Part shown: in pieces, positions 21,687 to 29,870 of the stretch | How the letters are laid out: each line of letters opens with the position of its first letter | Numbering within the stretch: the stretch's first letter is position 1 | NCBI GenBank assembly: GCA_948851665.1 | Contig: CAQOWG010000007.1 | Location: 1-40,341 of the forward strand | Origin: an uncultured Candidatus Saccharibacteria bacterium | GTDB lineage: Bacteria; Patescibacteriota; Saccharimonadia; Saccharimonadales; Saccharimonadaceae | Reading direction: 5' to 3' | DNA: 40,341 nucleotides | Program-made: the position numbers and the translations under genes | The notes under the pieces: model-generated | The model's input: only the letters and a program-made list of their open reading frames with translations | What the model was told of the DNA's origin: nothing | Database searches by the model: none

Positions 21687-22265
21687 CTAAAACTTGACTT
21701 CGGGAGCGTTTTCGATTTTAGCTCTTTCGGCCTCGGCAACTTCATAATAGTCGCGAGTTTTAAAATGTAGAAAAAGATTATTGATGAAATTACTTGGAAA
21801 AAGTTTCACCTTCGTATTTAGCTCTTTGGCGCCAGCGTTGTAGAAACGGCGAGCAGCCTGGATCTTGTCCTCAACATCTTGAAGTTGTAGCTGTAACTCT
21901 TGAAAATTAGTGTTGGCTTTGAGTTCCGGGTAGCTCTCGGCAATAGCAAAGATTTTTGATAGGGCGCCCTCGAGGGTTTGGTCGGCAGCGGCGGTGTCTT
22001 TGACGCCCTTGGCGCTCATGACGGCCGAGCGAGCCTTAGTGACATCTTCAAAAGCCGCTTTCTCGTGAGTAGCGTATCCTTTGACGGTTTCGACTAGATT
22101 AGGGATCAAATCGGCACGATATTTGAGTTGGACGGTGATATCCGACCAAGCCTCATTGACCCGTTCGTTAACTTTGACTAGGCCGTTGTATGTCCCCCAG
22201 ACCAGGGCAATCAAGATAAGCAAGATTGCGATCACCACAATGGCAATAATTGCACCTACTGGCAT
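21687..22265 (-). CDS. lemA: LemA family protein
   Basis: 192 residues. One N-terminal membrane anchor (6-24, IIAIVVIAILLILIALVWG) with the rest outside or in the cytoplasm as a helical bundle. Family blocks: YNGLVKVNERVNEAWSDITVQLKYRADLIPNLVETVKGYATHE and the later YPELKANTNFQELQLQLQDVEDKIQAARRFYN. Its role is not well defined; it is commonly next to htpX, as here. ATG 22265 follows AAAGGAGA. The stop is followed by a GTGTGGCGCC/GGCGCCACAC stem (21655-21679), a terminator-like hairpin. Confidence 0.93.
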   Translation of the reverse strand: MPVGAIIAIVVIAILLILIALVWGTYNGLVKVNERVNEAWSDITVQLKYRADLIPNLVETVKGYATHEKAAFEDVTKARSAVMSAKGVKDTAAADQTLEGALSKIFAIAESYPELKANTNFQELQLQLQDVEDKIQAARRFYNAGAKELNTKVKLFPSNFINNLFLHFKTRDYYEVAEAERAKIENAPEVKF

Positions 22266-22322
22266 CGGTTCTCCTTTATTATATTAGACATTATAGCGGA
22301 TGCGCTCGAAGTTGTCTAGCAA

Positions 22323-22676
22323 CTAAATAACGCTGAAGGCTTCAAGGATGGTCTTGAGCGCGCCCATGCCGACGAGGGCACAGAAAATGATGATGTAGAT
22401 AATTAGCCAGCAGAATTGTGAACGAGAAAAATTGCGCAGGTTACGATTGTTCGCCATAAAGGCGAAACCGATACACAAAATCCATCCAATCACTGGAATA
22501 GCGAAGAGAATTTGATAGCCGAAGTAGCCCCACATACCGATTGGGCGATATTCGTCCGGAATAGTTGCTTCAACAATACGAGGAGCCGTCTCGGTCATTG
22601 GCTTGCGAGCAGCTGGGCGCCTAGTAGTAGTTTTAGTGGTGGTTTTGGCAGTTTTGGAAGTCTTTTTGGTTGCCAT
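22323..22676 (-). CDS. Small membrane protein, 117 residues
   Basis: The N-terminal 40 residues are a Lys/Thr/Arg-rich cytoplasmic start (MATKKTSKTAKTTTKTTTRR). Two hydrophobic segments follow: about 49-75 (MWGYFGYQILFAIPVIGWILCIGFAFM) and 86-108 (FCWLIIYIIIFCALVGMGALKT), joined by a short NNRNLRNFSRSQ loop. This fold is common in small CPR membrane proteins; no known function. ATG 22676 follows AAGGAGT. Its probable promoter is TTGACT-17-TATACT (minus strand, 22735-22707 area). Confidence 0.7.
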   Translation of the reverse strand: MATKKTSKTAKTTTKTTTRRPAARKPMTETAPRIVEATIPDEYRPIGMWGYFGYQILFAIPVIGWILCIGFAFMANNRNLRNFSRSQFCWLIIYIIIFCALVGMGALKTILEAFSVI

Positions 22677-22840
22677 ATTTACTCCTTGAAAAAGTTATTC
22701 TTATTACAAGTATAAGCGTTTTGACAGTTAAAGTCAAGTTGCTCCATACAAGCATAAGCATTTTCTGGATGGTTCGTCAAAAAATTGACTTGACGCTTGC
22801 GTTTAAGTGGGTATAATGGAGTTAAAGAAGTGAGGTATTT

Positions 22841-23968
22841 ATGGCAAATAAAAGTGCCGGCGTTGAAGCGCCGAAAGATGTGGTGGCGGAAAAAAAATTA
22901 GCAGGAGAATCTGCAACGAAATCGGAGGAGAAGACTGCAAAAAAGACAGCAAAAACCACAAAGGGTACAGCTGCCAAAAAGCCGAAGGTCGTCAAAGCAA
23001 AGGTGCCAGCGAAGAAGAGCGCAAAAAAGGTCGTAATTGATGAACAGCTGGTCGAAAGCGTACGTGAACAGGTCACGAATGTTGCAGAGGAAATCAAGAC
23101 AACGCTTGCGGAGAGTATCCGAGCCGAATATCGTACATTGGTGGCGCGGGAGTTACAACGGGCAAACCGCCGACGTCGTTGGAATAATTTTTTCCATGAC
23201 GTAGTGATTGCGTTCTTTGCGATAGCAGCGATTTACTTCGGTTATTGTTTGTACGACGCACATTATTTTGATTTCATGAAGACTGAATGTGAGAAGAATG
23301 GTACTTGTTCCGTAAGCGAAAAACAGGAGGAAAAAGAAAAGCAAGAAAGCGCTGGCCCGGTGAAAGATGCAACCTGGTATGTAGCAAATTACAGCTATTT
23401 ATATCAAAACCTACAAACTAAGCTAGACGCCGATAATGTTGCTGCTTACTATCTTTATACTGATGACCGTAAAGTCACCGAAATTAAGCCAGAGTATTTA
23501 TTAGCAATGGCATACAATCAAGTGCAGCCGAGCCTTGATTTATCGGCGGCGGAAATCCGAATTAGTAGCGATGTAATGGCGAAGGCTTTTGAAGAGACCT
23601 TCGGCGATGCGGTAAAAATGGAGAAGGTTGGGTTCAAGCAAGGTTGTCTAAAATTCAGTTTCGACAAGGATGAAGAGAGTTTTGTGGCGACGAATCAAGC
23701 TTGTGACATTAATAAAAATCGCGAAATCATAGAGAAGATTGAGAAGATTTACGAAGAAGGTGAAGTGATTTATATCATTACGGACGCTGGGGTTTATGAT
23801 AAGGAAGAGCAAAGTTTTTACCGCCTTGATGACCTATTCCAACCAGCCGTCAAGAGTGTTCAGCGAGATGATTTTGACAAGCACAAAGCCGTACTAAATC
23901 GCTATCAATATCAGTTCAAGAAAAAGAACGACAGTTATTACTTCAGTGGCATCGTAAAGCTGGGGTAA
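22841..23968 (+). CDS. Membrane-anchored protein with Lys/Ala-rich N-terminal part
   Basis: 375 residues. Residues 1-70 are a Lys/Ala/Thr low-complexity stretch that could bind nucleic acid. Residues 70-110 are probably a coiled coil (LVESVREQVTNVAEEIKTTLAESIRAEYRTL), followed by RRRR and one membrane segment (about 118-139, VVIAFFAIAAIYFGYCLY). The outer part of 235 residues has a CEKNGTC loop and an alpha/beta domain ending YYFSGIVKLG; its family is unknown. ATG 22841 follows GAGGTATTT, with promoter TTGACG-16-TATAAT just upstream (22786-22818 area). Confidence 0.7.
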   Translation: MANKSAGVEAPKDVVAEKKLAGESATKSEEKTAKKTAKTTKGTAAKKPKVVKAKVPAKKSAKKVVIDEQLVESVREQVTNVAEEIKTTLAESIRAEYRTLVARELQRANRRRRWNNFFHDVVIAFFAIAAIYFGYCLYDAHYFDFMKTECEKNGTCSVSEKQEEKEKQESAGPVKDATWYVANYSYLYQNLQTKLDADNVAAYYLYTDDRKVTEIKPEYLLAMAYNQVQPSLDLSAAEIRISSDVMAKAFEETFGDAVKMEKVGFKQGCLKFSFDKDEESFVATNQACDINKNREIIEKIEKIYEEGEVIYIITDAGVYDKEEQSFYRLDDLFQPAVKSVQRDDFDKHKAVLNRYQYQFKKKNDSYYFSGIVKLG

Positions 23969-23990
23969 ATCCACCAAAGATTAGCTTATT

Positions 23991-24035
23991 CCATTAGTAT
24001 TTATTCAACTTTTAGAGTTAAATAAATACTAATGG
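23991..24035. repeat. Long AT-rich hairpin that abuts tRNA-Cys
   Basis: CCATTAGTATTTATT (23991-24005) is the exact complement of 24021-24035; an inner AACT/AGTT stem extends it. It starts one base after the 3' end of the minus-strand tRNA and lies 22 bases past the stop of the + gene. No T run, so not a textbook terminator. Confidence 0.75.
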
Positions 24036-24106
24036 AGACACCGACCGGAATTGAACCGGTGTACGCGGTTTTGCAGACCGCTGCGTAACCACTCCGCCAC
24101 GGTGTC
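24036..24106 (-). tRNA. tRNA-Cys (anticodon GCA)
   Basis: A cloverleaf can be drawn: acceptor GACACCG/CGGTGTC with discriminator U, anticodon loop TCTGCAAA with GCA, and T arm ACCGG-TTCAATT-CCGGT. 71 nt, without an encoded CCA. It lies seven bases after the end of the 167-residue gene, so it may be read through from that gene's promoter. Confidence 0.95.
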
Positions 24107-24112
24107 ATATGG

Positions 24113-24616
24113 TTATTGTAGCATATTCTTGCTCAGAAAGCGAGCCAAACATACTATAATACCACCAAAGATAAGTGAGGCAGTAGTAGCGGAAACTATA
24201 TAGTGCCAGGTTTTGATAGTGTCAACCTGCTCAAGCTGATGATTAGCCATAATTTGGTTCAGCGAAGTAAGATTGACAATATTGCCAGGTAGCGTAAAGC
24301 CAAAATTGGTTCGAGGAACGCTAATTGCTTCTTCGCTGAGAGCTACGACTTCTTCTGGTGTAGGGGTAGCAATTGCCAAGTGTACCTTTAAATCGGGGGC
24401 AGGGCTAGTGATTGGGTCTGAATCGGGCTCGGGTTCCGATTCTGGGGACGGTGCAACAACATCGGTAGTTGGGGTAGTACTTGGAAGATTAATTGGCTCG
24501 CGGGTAATAGTGGGGTGCAGATAAACATTACTAAAAGCGGCGCTCACAGTAAAAACCAGCAAAAAGCCAAGCAATAGCTGCTTACGACGCATTAGAAAAT
24601 CCCAAACTCTAACCAT
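24113..24616 (-). CDS. Membrane protein with Pro/Glu-rich spacer, 167 residues
   Basis: Two hydrophobic segments, at about 13-32 (QLLLGFLLVFTVSAAFSNVY) and 137-160 (WHYIVSATTASLIFGGIIVCLA). Between them is an external 100-residue part with a Ser/Pro/Glu/Asp repeat (SPESEPEPDSDPITSPAP). Not recognised; it looks like a surface stalk. Promoter TTGACT-17-TATAAT (24653-24625) stands eight bases before the ATG, and there is no clear ribosome binding site. Confidence 0.65.
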   Translation of the reverse strand: MVRVWDFLMRRKQLLLGFLLVFTVSAAFSNVYLHPTITREPINLPSTTPTTDVVAPSPESEPEPDSDPITSPAPDLKVHLAIATPTPEEVVALSEEAISVPRTNFGFTLPGNIVNLTSLNQIMANHQLEQVDTIKTWHYIVSATTASLIFGGIIVCLARFLSKNMLQ

Positions 24617-24624
24617 ATGTTTCC

Positions 24625-24673
24625 ATTATATCACACTTATGCTAAAAAGTCAATAGTTTTCTGAGAAAACTAT
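24625..24673 (-). promoter_or_regulatory. Promoter and upstream palindrome of the 167-residue gene
   Basis: TTGACT (24653-24648), 17 bases, TATAAT (24630-24625) on the minus strand. ATAGTTTTC-TGA-GAAAACTAT (24653-24673) is a perfect palindrome that abuts the -35 box, a possible operator. Confidence 0.7.
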
Positions 24674-24786
24674 CCCTATTTGGGGCCAGCTCAGAAGAAA
24701 TACAAACATTTCTTCGTTCGCTCTCCTGCGGTAGATCAATATCTTTCCATGAAAACACACGGTCGTTTTTATGGTATAATTATATT

Positions 24787-26106
24787 ATGAAAAAATTCAA
24801 CACCGCACCGATTAGCGGCATGCAGGAACTACTCCCTAGCATGCAGGCTCGATTCAATGACTATAAAACCGCTGTTTACGAAACTTATCTCGCGCATGGA
24901 TACCTAGATATTGAAACCCCGACAATTGAGCGAGCAGAGATTTTACTAGCAAAAGCTGGTGGTGAAACGGAAAAACAAATCTATAAAGTTGTCAAAACTG
25001 CAGAGCTGGCGAGCGAAGCAGATCAAGCGCTACGTTTTGATCACACAGTGCCATTAGCGCGCTACGTCGTAGAGCATGCGAACGATCTTTGCTTCCCTTT
25101 CAAAGTGACGCAAATCGGTCGAAATTTCCGCGGAGAACGTCCACAAAAAGGGCGCTTTCGTGAATTCTATCAGTGCGATGTTGACGTGATCGGTTGGCAG
25201 ACTTTGCCGCTGGCTTATGATGCAGACGTGATTGCGACTCTCGCGGACGCGCTAAAGGTATTGCCTATCGACAAGTTTCAGATTCGAGTAAGCAACCGGA
25301 AGATTTTGGCTGGAGTATTAACGGCGCTAGGGCTCATCGCAAAGCAGAATGAGATTTTTGGCGTTGTGGATCATATCGACAAGATGTCCCAGCATGACTG
25401 GAGCGAGGCTCTGAGAGAGGTAGTGGCTAATGACGAGAAGGCCGAAAAACTTGAGAAATTCGTGCGCGAAAATCGTGGCGAATGGCGCGAGATATCATCA
25501 AGGATGACCATAGCTGGCACGAGTGACGAGTGGGCACTTTACCGAGAAGGAGTCAGTGAGTTAGGAGAAGTGCTGGACATCTTGGATGCCGCTCTTAGCC
25601 CAGAGCTAAGAGGACGAGTGGAAGTAATCGCCGACATGTCAATCGTGCGGGGGTTGGATTATTACACGGGTACAGTATTCGAGACGGTGGCGACGGATTA
25701 CCGTGAATTTGGTTCACTTTGTAGCGGTGGACGATACGATAGTTTAGCCTCTAATTATACGGAACAGAGCCTGCCGGGTGTTGGCGGCTCAATTGGACTA
25801 ACACGGCTCTTTTCAGTACTTAAAAACTACAACTTAGTCAGCGAAAACATTACGCGACCGGTTGACGTTTGTATTGTGCCGGTTTCAGATCAAGAAATTA
25901 TGGCTAGTTTACAACTAGCTGAGCGTTTGCGTCAGAAAAGTAAAAAGGTAGATGTAATATTAACCGACAAAAAGCTGGGGGATAAAATGAAATATGCTGC
26001 GAAGGTCGCAAAAGCGGCGGTTGTAGTGGGCGAAAATGAGGTTGCTGCTGGTAGCTACAATATCAAAAACCTGGAAAGCGGTGAAACGAAACTTCTAGAG
26101 ATCTAG
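24787..26106 (+). CDS. hisS: Histidyl-tRNA synthetase
   Basis: Charges tRNA-His with histidine. 439 residues, class II: motif 1 region (GYLDIETPTIERAEIL), motif 2 (FKVTQIGRNFRGERPQKGRFREFYQCDVDVIG, about 114-145) and the His-specific block SIVRGLDYYTGTVFE, then motif 3 (GVGGSIGLTRLF). The C-terminal anticodon domain (VDVCIVPVSDQEIMASLQLAERLR) is complete. TATAAT (24775-24780) ends six bases before the ATG at 24787 and there is no ribosome binding site: a leaderless gene. Confidence 0.97.
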   Translation: MKKFNTAPISGMQELLPSMQARFNDYKTAVYETYLAHGYLDIETPTIERAEILLAKAGGETEKQIYKVVKTAELASEADQALRFDHTVPLARYVVEHANDLCFPFKVTQIGRNFRGERPQKGRFREFYQCDVDVIGWQTLPLAYDADVIATLADALKVLPIDKFQIRVSNRKILAGVLTALGLIAKQNEIFGVVDHIDKMSQHDWSEALREVVANDEKAEKLEKFVRENRGEWREISSRMTIAGTSDEWALYREGVSELGEVLDILDAALSPELRGRVEVIADMSIVRGLDYYTGTVFETVATDYREFGSLCSGGRYDSLASNYTEQSLPGVGGSIGLTRLFSVLKNYNLVSENITRPVDVCIVPVSDQEIMASLQLAERLRQKSKKVDVILTDKKLGDKMKYAAKVAKAAVVVGENEVAAGSYNIKNLESGETKLLEI

Positions 26107-26115
26107 TAGGCTAGA

Positions 26116-26820
26116 CTAATTGCTAAGGCCAGCTTCAAGCATGGCGTGGACTTCTTCCCAGCCCCAAGTATCGCTAAAACCAGCAGTAGTAAATTTACCA
26201 AAAATGAAAGTTGGCATACCTTGAGCAGTACGTGCAGCTTTGGTTGTAGCATCTTCTACTTCGGTGGCAGTAGCATGAGTTTTAATACATTCGTCAAAAT
26301 CGTCGCCGAGTCCAGCACGATGTCCAATTTTTTGCCAGTAATCTGACGGTAGATTGGTGATTGGAGTGGCAGTCTTGTTGCTACCAATCCCTTTGGAGTG
26401 GTAATCATCCCAGAGAGCCTGAATTGCACCGTGATAATATTCCCAGAACTTATTTTCGCGAGCGGCACAATAAGCCGCCTCAGCAGAGTCGCGGGACATT
26501 TCATAACCATTGCCAAGGTAGAGCGTGTCGGTGAGACGAACCTCGAAGAGAATCTTATGCTCGTCTAGGAAAGCCAGAAATTCATCCCAGTGATCCAGGA
26601 CCGCGCGCGAAAAGACATCGCAGTATGGGCAAACTAGGTCTGTGTACATCACATAAAGCCTGGTGGCGTCTTCTGAACCAACTGTCATTTCGGTTCGCCA
26701 AACTTTGTCGACGGCAGTTTGCTTCTGGCTACTGCTAATAGCAATAAGTCCGACAAAAACTAAAACCACTACAACGATTGCAACAATACGCGAAATGTGG
26801 CTGGAAGATTTTTCGTTCAT
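26116..26820 (-). CDS. DsbA-like membrane-anchored thioredoxin-fold protein
   Basis: 234 residues. An N-terminal membrane anchor (about 11-29) is followed by an exported thioredoxin fold with the active site CPYC (VMYTDLVCPYCDVFSRAVLD, about 58-77), an inserted helical part, and the cis-Pro strand TAQGMPTFIFGKF near 201-213. It should oxidise or exchange disulfides in exported proteins. Its start overlaps the end of the upstream CPTC membrane protein by four bases (ATGA), so the two are co-translated and probably work together. Confidence 0.88.
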   Translation of the reverse strand: MNEKSSSHISRIVAIVVVVLVFVGLIAISSSQKQTAVDKVWRTEMTVGSEDATRLYVMYTDLVCPYCDVFSRAVLDHWDEFLAFLDEHKILFEVRLTDTLYLGNGYEMSRDSAEAAYCAARENKFWEYYHGAIQALWDDYHSKGIGSNKTATPITNLPSDYWQKIGHRAGLGDDFDECIKTHATATEVEDATTKAARTAQGMPTFIFGKFTTAGFSDTWGWEEVHAMLEAGLSN

Positions 26821-27464
26821 TTTTTCTCCTCTGAATTATTTTTAGGATGGCGTTTTTCATAACGTTCAGCAATAATCATGACATAGGCATCCTTGCCGAC
26901 ACGTTTCAGGGCAAACAGAGCTAATATGACGGCGGCAACGTTGATGAGGCCGGAAATTACACCTGCAATAGCGAAGCTACCAGAACTTAAGACTGTACCA
27001 AGAAGCGGTGCGAGCAGAGTAGTACCGCAAGTCGGGCAGCCGCTGCCAAGTATAGCCAGGCCAGCTACAAGGCCAGCGTCACTCATATTATTGAGATTTT
27101 TTGCTTTCGCTAAGACTTTTTGACGACGTTTCTTTTGCCAAACTAACACTACTAGACCAATGAGAATACTTTGCAAAATAGTAATCACAAAAGTGATTGC
27201 CCAGTCAAGTAAAGCACGATCAATGCCGAAATTTGCGAGGAAAGCCTGACCAAGTAGGCGCATTTTACCACCAAAATCAACTGCCCAGAATAAATCCCAT
27301 CCAGCGGAGCTACCAGAAAGAATGTTCATTAAAGTGCCGAAGATAATAAAACTAGATAGAAAAGCAAGCAAAAACTTCCACTCGCGAGTCGCAAGCACTA
27401 TACCGCTCATAGCCATCTCGCATTCATCGAGCCACTTACTAATATGGTGATTGAGCTTAGACAT
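26817..27464 (-). CDS. Polytopic membrane protein with CPTC motif, likely redox partner of DsbA
   Basis: 215 residues with about four hydrophobic segments (about 31-50, 87-112, 130-155 and 160-182). Within the third is GLAILGSGCPTCGTTLLAPLLG, a Cys pair inside or at the edge of a membrane helix. It is not VKOR or DsbB in sequence, and the general idea of a thiol oxidoreductase partner rests on the Cys pair and the four-base overlap with the DsbA-like gene. ATG 27464; TATAAT (27476-27471) ends six bases upstream, so leaderless. Confidence 0.65.
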   Translation of the reverse strand: MSKLNHHISKWLDECEMAMSGIVLATREWKFLLAFLSSFIIFGTLMNILSGSSAGWDLFWAVDFGGKMRLLGQAFLANFGIDRALLDWAITFVITILQSILIGLVVLVWQKKRRQKVLAKAKNLNNMSDAGLVAGLAILGSGCPTCGTTLLAPLLGTVLSSGSFAIAGVISGLINVAAVILALFALKRVGKDAYVMIIAERYEKRHPKNNSEEKK

Positions 27465-27482
27465 ATAATTATTATAGCATGC

Positions 27483-28241
27483 TTAGTCAAAGAGATTGTC
27501 TTTTAGCTCGGCCATGCCAGCCTGAGCACTAAAACCATCATAGAAGTTTGACTTGATTTTAGGGTGACCAATCTTATTCGCGGCATGTACGATTTCCTTA
27601 ACATCATCAGTCAACTTATAAATTTTCATGTCTTGTCGACTAATCATACCCATTGGGTGCATTTTGTTTTCGAATACTTTAATAAGTGGACGCCAATAAC
27701 TTTTGCCAAAGAAATAAAATGGCATCTGTGGCATTTTCCCCTCCTGCATCAAAACGAGAATTTCCGAAACTTCGTCCATTGTACCAAAACCGCCCGGGAA
27801 AAAGACGTAGACCTTGGCCGACATAGCAAGCATTACCTTACGAGCAAAGAAATATTGGAACTGCAGCATGTCAGTGAGATAAGGATTTGGGAATTGTTCG
27901 TGACGCAAAGTAATGTTGAGACCGATGCTGCGACCGCCATATTCAAAAGCGCCATGGTTAGCTGCCTCCATAATACCGGGGCCACCACCAGTAATTACCG
28001 GGTGTCCATTCTGCGCGAGCAATTGGCCTAGTTCACGAGCTTTTTTACAATAGCGGTTATCTTGTGGTAGGCGTGCCGAGCCAAAAATCGTTACGCCTTG
28101 TGGATAGGTACGAACGGTCTTGAGTCCCCGGATAAGGTCATTAGCATAGGCCTTGGCTCGTTTGATGTCGGCGTCCTCGAGCTCGCGCAACGCAGCGGCT
28201 TCTTGATCTAAAAACTTTTGGTCAACTTTTTCTTCAGACAT
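27483..28241 (-). CDS. LOG-family Rossmann-fold protein
   Basis: 252 residues from ATG 28241 (MSEEKVDQKFLD), which follows AAAGGAGA; the frame is open further up but without a start site. Family: nucleotide 5'-monophosphate phosphoribohydrolases (LOG/PpnN-like, TIGR00730). Seen: VTIFGSARLPQ, TGGGPGIMEAANHGAFE and the signature FFPGGFGTMDEVSEIL. It likely releases free base plus ribose 5-phosphate from a nucleotide, which fits its position after the ribose-phosphate genes. Last gene of the gap operon; one base after the pfkB-like stop. Confidence 0.85.
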   Translation of the reverse strand: MSEEKVDQKFLDQEAAALRELEDADIKRAKAYANDLIRGLKTVRTYPQGVTIFGSARLPQDNRYCKKARELGQLLAQNGHPVITGGGPGIMEAANHGAFEYGGRSIGLNITLRHEQFPNPYLTDMLQFQYFFARKVMLAMSAKVYVFFPGGFGTMDEVSEILVLMQEGKMPQMPFYFFGKSYWRPLIKVFENKMHPMGMISRQDMKIYKLTDDVKEIVHAANKIGHPKIKSNFYDGFSAQAGMAELKDNLFD

Positions 28242-28242
28242 T

Positions 28243-29226
28243 TTATTTCTCCTCTTTAGATAAATCATCAATTTTAGTGATTGGCATAGGGTGTAACTTG
28301 TGGTCATTACTCAAAATTCCGGTAATCGGGCCGTAATTTTGAGTAACTTTGGCGGCGTTAGCGGAAGCAAAACGCAAAGCCGGTTCAAATTTTTCGTCAT
28401 CAGCATAAGCAGCAAGGAAACCAGCTGCAAAAGCTGTGCCGGCACCAGTCGTATCGCGTAGATGTACTTGTTCATAAACTCCCAGACGGTAAGCGTCGGT
28501 GTGGTTCGTAGCAATAGCGCCCATCACGCCATCGGTTATTAAGACTATGTGGCAGTAATTACTGAGTCGGGCCAACAATTCAGTCAAGACTACTCCAGGA
28601 ACGAGCGACGCCGCTTCTTGCTTGTTGAGGACGAACACGTCGACCTCAGAGAGGATCCCAACCAGTTTTTTATGTTCCTTGAATTCGGCGGGGCCTGGAG
28701 CAAATAGAACCTTAGCGTCGAGGGCATGAGCTGCCTCGAAAAATGCTAATAGTTTATCCATGTCGCCGTTTAAGCTACCGGCATAGAGCCAATCCGGAGC
28801 GATTGTGCCAAGATCAGCCGGATCAAGGGCATTAGTTTTCTTAGTGACACCTTTGAATTCTAGGCGAGTACATTCGGTAGTTTTAGCGTCCAATAAAGTT
28901 ACTGAGCAGGCGGTGGCGCCGTCCAGATATTCAATGTAGCTATTATCAATATTCTCCTGATCAAAACAGCTATTAACCGCTTCTCCGGCAGCATCGTTCG
29001 CGAGGTTACCAAGATAAATTACTTCGTGTCCAGAGCGAGCCAGCGTCACAGCGGCACTAGCACCGTCACCACCCACGGTAAATATGGCTTTGTCGATGTC
29101 GACATTGGAACCAATAGTAAGTTTACCAAAAATTGACTGCCCATCTAGCGGTAACGCCTCGAAATCGTCGCGATCAACTAGGATGATTTCTTCATTGGCG
29201 GCACCGAGCACGGCAATCCGGCTCAT
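28243..29226 (-). CDS. PfkB-family sugar kinase homologue with altered catalytic residue
   Basis: 327 residues, ribokinase fold: VGGDGASAAVTLARSG at 51-66, DVFVLNKQEAASL near 196-208 and the second PfkB signature at 258-270, which reads DTTGAGTAFAAGF. The family has Asp in GAGD as the catalytic base; here codon 264 is ACA (Thr). From the neighbours (Rpe, RpiB, GAPDH) a ribose or nucleoside kinase would be expected; with Thr the enzyme may be slow, inactive or changed in use. The start overlaps rpe by four bases. Confidence 0.85.
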   Translation of the reverse strand: MSRIAVLGAANEEIILVDRDDFEALPLDGQSIFGKLTIGSNVDIDKAIFTVGGDGASAAVTLARSGHEVIYLGNLANDAAGEAVNSCFDQENIDNSYIEYLDGATACSVTLLDAKTTECTRLEFKGVTKKTNALDPADLGTIAPDWLYAGSLNGDMDKLLAFFEAAHALDAKVLFAPGPAEFKEHKKLVGILSEVDVFVLNKQEAASLVPGVVLTELLARLSNYCHIVLITDGVMGAIATNHTDAYRLGVYEQVHLRDTTGAGTAFAAGFLAAYADDEKFEPALRFASANAAKVTQNYGPITGILSNDHKLHPMPITKIDDLSKEEK

Positions 29227-29870
29227 ATTAAAACTCCTTTTTTCTCCGATTCAGCGATAAGCGATTGATACATAGCGGCAGGATCGGAAGCATTGGCGAG
29301 CGCACCGCCGACGTTGATAACATTAACACCAGCATGTGCAAGAGCTCGCACGTTGCTCAAGTTGGCGCCTCCGTCCCAACCTATTTCAACATCCGATTTG
29401 ATAGCACGAATAAGGGGAACTTTCTCAATTTGAAGCATATCTGCCGTACCACCCTGCTCACCCAAATTGCCGGAGAAAATCAGGACATGATCTGCTTGAG
29501 AAATTAAAGATTGGGCCCGAGACGGAAGGGTGCTCTTGAGTAGGGCTACACCAACTTTGATACCAGCAGAACGTAGCTGATTAGCAATCGCATTGAAATC
29601 ATCATCTAGTTCTGCATGCACGATCACCAAAGCAGGCTTTTTCTCGATAGCCGCCGCAATATGCTCGCTTGGCTTGATGCTCATAATATGAAAATCATAC
29701 TTGATGCCTTCAGGCAATTCCATGCTAGGGATCGGCACAAGCTGCGCAGAAGCAAAAGTACCATCAGAAATATCAATCTGTACGCGTTTGGCATAGGTCT
29801 GAAGCGTCGCAAGTGATTGGTTGAATTGTTCAAGGTCGGAAGTAGTGATTGTAGGAGAAATAATCGCCAT
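29223..29870 (-). CDS. Ribulose-phosphate 3-epimerase-like protein
   Basis: 215 residues, TIM barrel. Rpe features: RVQIDISDGTF near 29-39 (family H-x-D-V-M-D), YDFHIMSIKP near 58-67, VIVHAELDD near 81-89 and the phosphate site GWDGGANLSNVRALAHAGVNVINVGGA near 163-189. The metal ligand His of the first motif is Gln31, while Asp33, His61 and Asp165 remain, so the metal site is incomplete. It would interconvert ribulose and xylulose 5-phosphate; another 3-epimerase of the family is the alternative. Overlaps rpiB by one base and pfkB by four. Confidence 0.8.
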   Translation of the reverse strand: MAIISPTITTSDLEQFNQSLATLQTYAKRVQIDISDGTFASAQLVPIPSMELPEGIKYDFHIMSIKPSEHIAAAIEKKPALVIVHAELDDDFNAIANQLRSAGIKVGVALLKSTLPSRAQSLISQADHVLIFSGNLGEQGGTADMLQIEKVPLIRAIKSDVEIGWDGGANLSNVRALAHAGVNVINVGGALANASDPAAMYQSLIAESEKKGVLI

